From: Labrenzia sp. 011
GTDB taxonomy: Bacteria > Pseudomonadota > Alphaproteobacteria > Rhizobiales > Stappiaceae
Length of the DNA stretch: 64,000 nucleotides
Direction of reading: 5' to 3'
Assembly (NCBI RefSeq): GCF_003075075.1
Contig: NZ_QCYM01000006.1
Span: forward strand, 144,765-208,764
Shown: positions 63,963-64,000 of the stretch, in pieces
Numbering within the stretch: the first letter of the stretch is position 1
Layout of the letters: every line of letters starts with the position of its first letter
The notes under the pieces: generated by a model
The model's input: the letters and a program-made list of their open reading frames with translations, nothing else
Databases searched by the model: none
What the model was told of the DNA's origin: nothing
Translations under genes and position numbers: made by a program

Positions 63963-64000
63963 GTTGTTGTCGATTGCCACCTCCCGGTGTGGAGCCACCG

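Larger units (their letters stand above)
63134..64000. repeat. Tandem duplication copy 2, cut by window end
   Basis: Second copy of the 868-base unit. It runs to the window end, which stops at GTGGAGCCACCG, the same 12 bases that form the junction between copies 1 and 2 (63121-63132). Confidence 0.85.

Overview
The window is a GC-rich, densely coded chromosomal segment from an alphaproteobacterium. It carries roughly 57 protein genes on both strands. I saw no rRNA, tRNA, CRISPR array, insertion sequence or phage module. The gene order argues for the order Hyphomicrobiales (Rhizobiales): tlpA<>argH-lptM-lysA-TIGR02302, a response regulator/hpt/MJ0042 zinc-ribbon operon facing ftsE-ftsX, then YdcF, plsC, ChaC and DUF2125, plus a 1,600-residue NAD-glutamate dehydrogenase. 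A marine Stappiaceae-type genome (Roseibium/Labrenzia-like) is my best guess, but that is inference.

Layout. 1-5.9 kb: cobalamin adenosyltransferase, rhomboid protease, then etfB-etfA, 3-hydroxybutyryl-CoA dehydrogenase and an acyl-CoA ligase (electron transfer and acyl-CoA metabolism). 5.9-7.0 kb: three tiny genes whose products share a C-terminal tail. The first resembles the YjfB putative motility family and lies behind a perfect CtrA-type box. 7-21.5 kb: thiol-disulfide protein, arginine and lysine biosynthesis, purine salvage, FtsEX (also behind a CtrA-type box), phospholipid synthesis and envelope-associated unknowns. 21.5-28.3 kb: a more accessory stretch with a GNAT, an EamA exporter, a CoA-ester lyase, DoxX, a Crp/Fnr regulator, a transglutaminase-like protein and several small unknowns. 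28.4-38.6 kb: hflK-hflC, then a leftward operon (DapC-like aminotransferase, ftsK, lolA, ATP-grasp protein), an SGNH esterase, a DUF1674/SDHAF4-like factor and htpX. 38.8-50.2 kb: rsmB, heparinase-like protein, purH, an Atg22-like MFS transporter and NAD-glutamate dehydrogenase. 50.3-60.8 kb: AhpD-like protein, argC, leuD, msrQ, an envelope-control locus (cyclic-nucleotide-binding protein, CenR/OtpR-like regulator, L,D-transpeptidase), a CHAP-like protein, a zinc metallopeptidase, dapF-mtaB and ftsY. 60.9-64 kb: a beta-lactamase-fold protein lacking its SxxK nucleophile, then an 868-base tandem duplication of an unrecognised 225-residue gene.

Most of the window is housekeeping: amino acid, purine and diaminopimelate synthesis, cell division and envelope quality control. 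The least explained parts are the small motility-like cluster with its CtrA box and the tandem paralogues at the right edge. In those paralogues the ends and flanks are almost identical while the cores have diverged strongly. Several starts are TTG or GTG, chosen from ribosome binding sites. Family assignments come from reading motifs, not from database searches.
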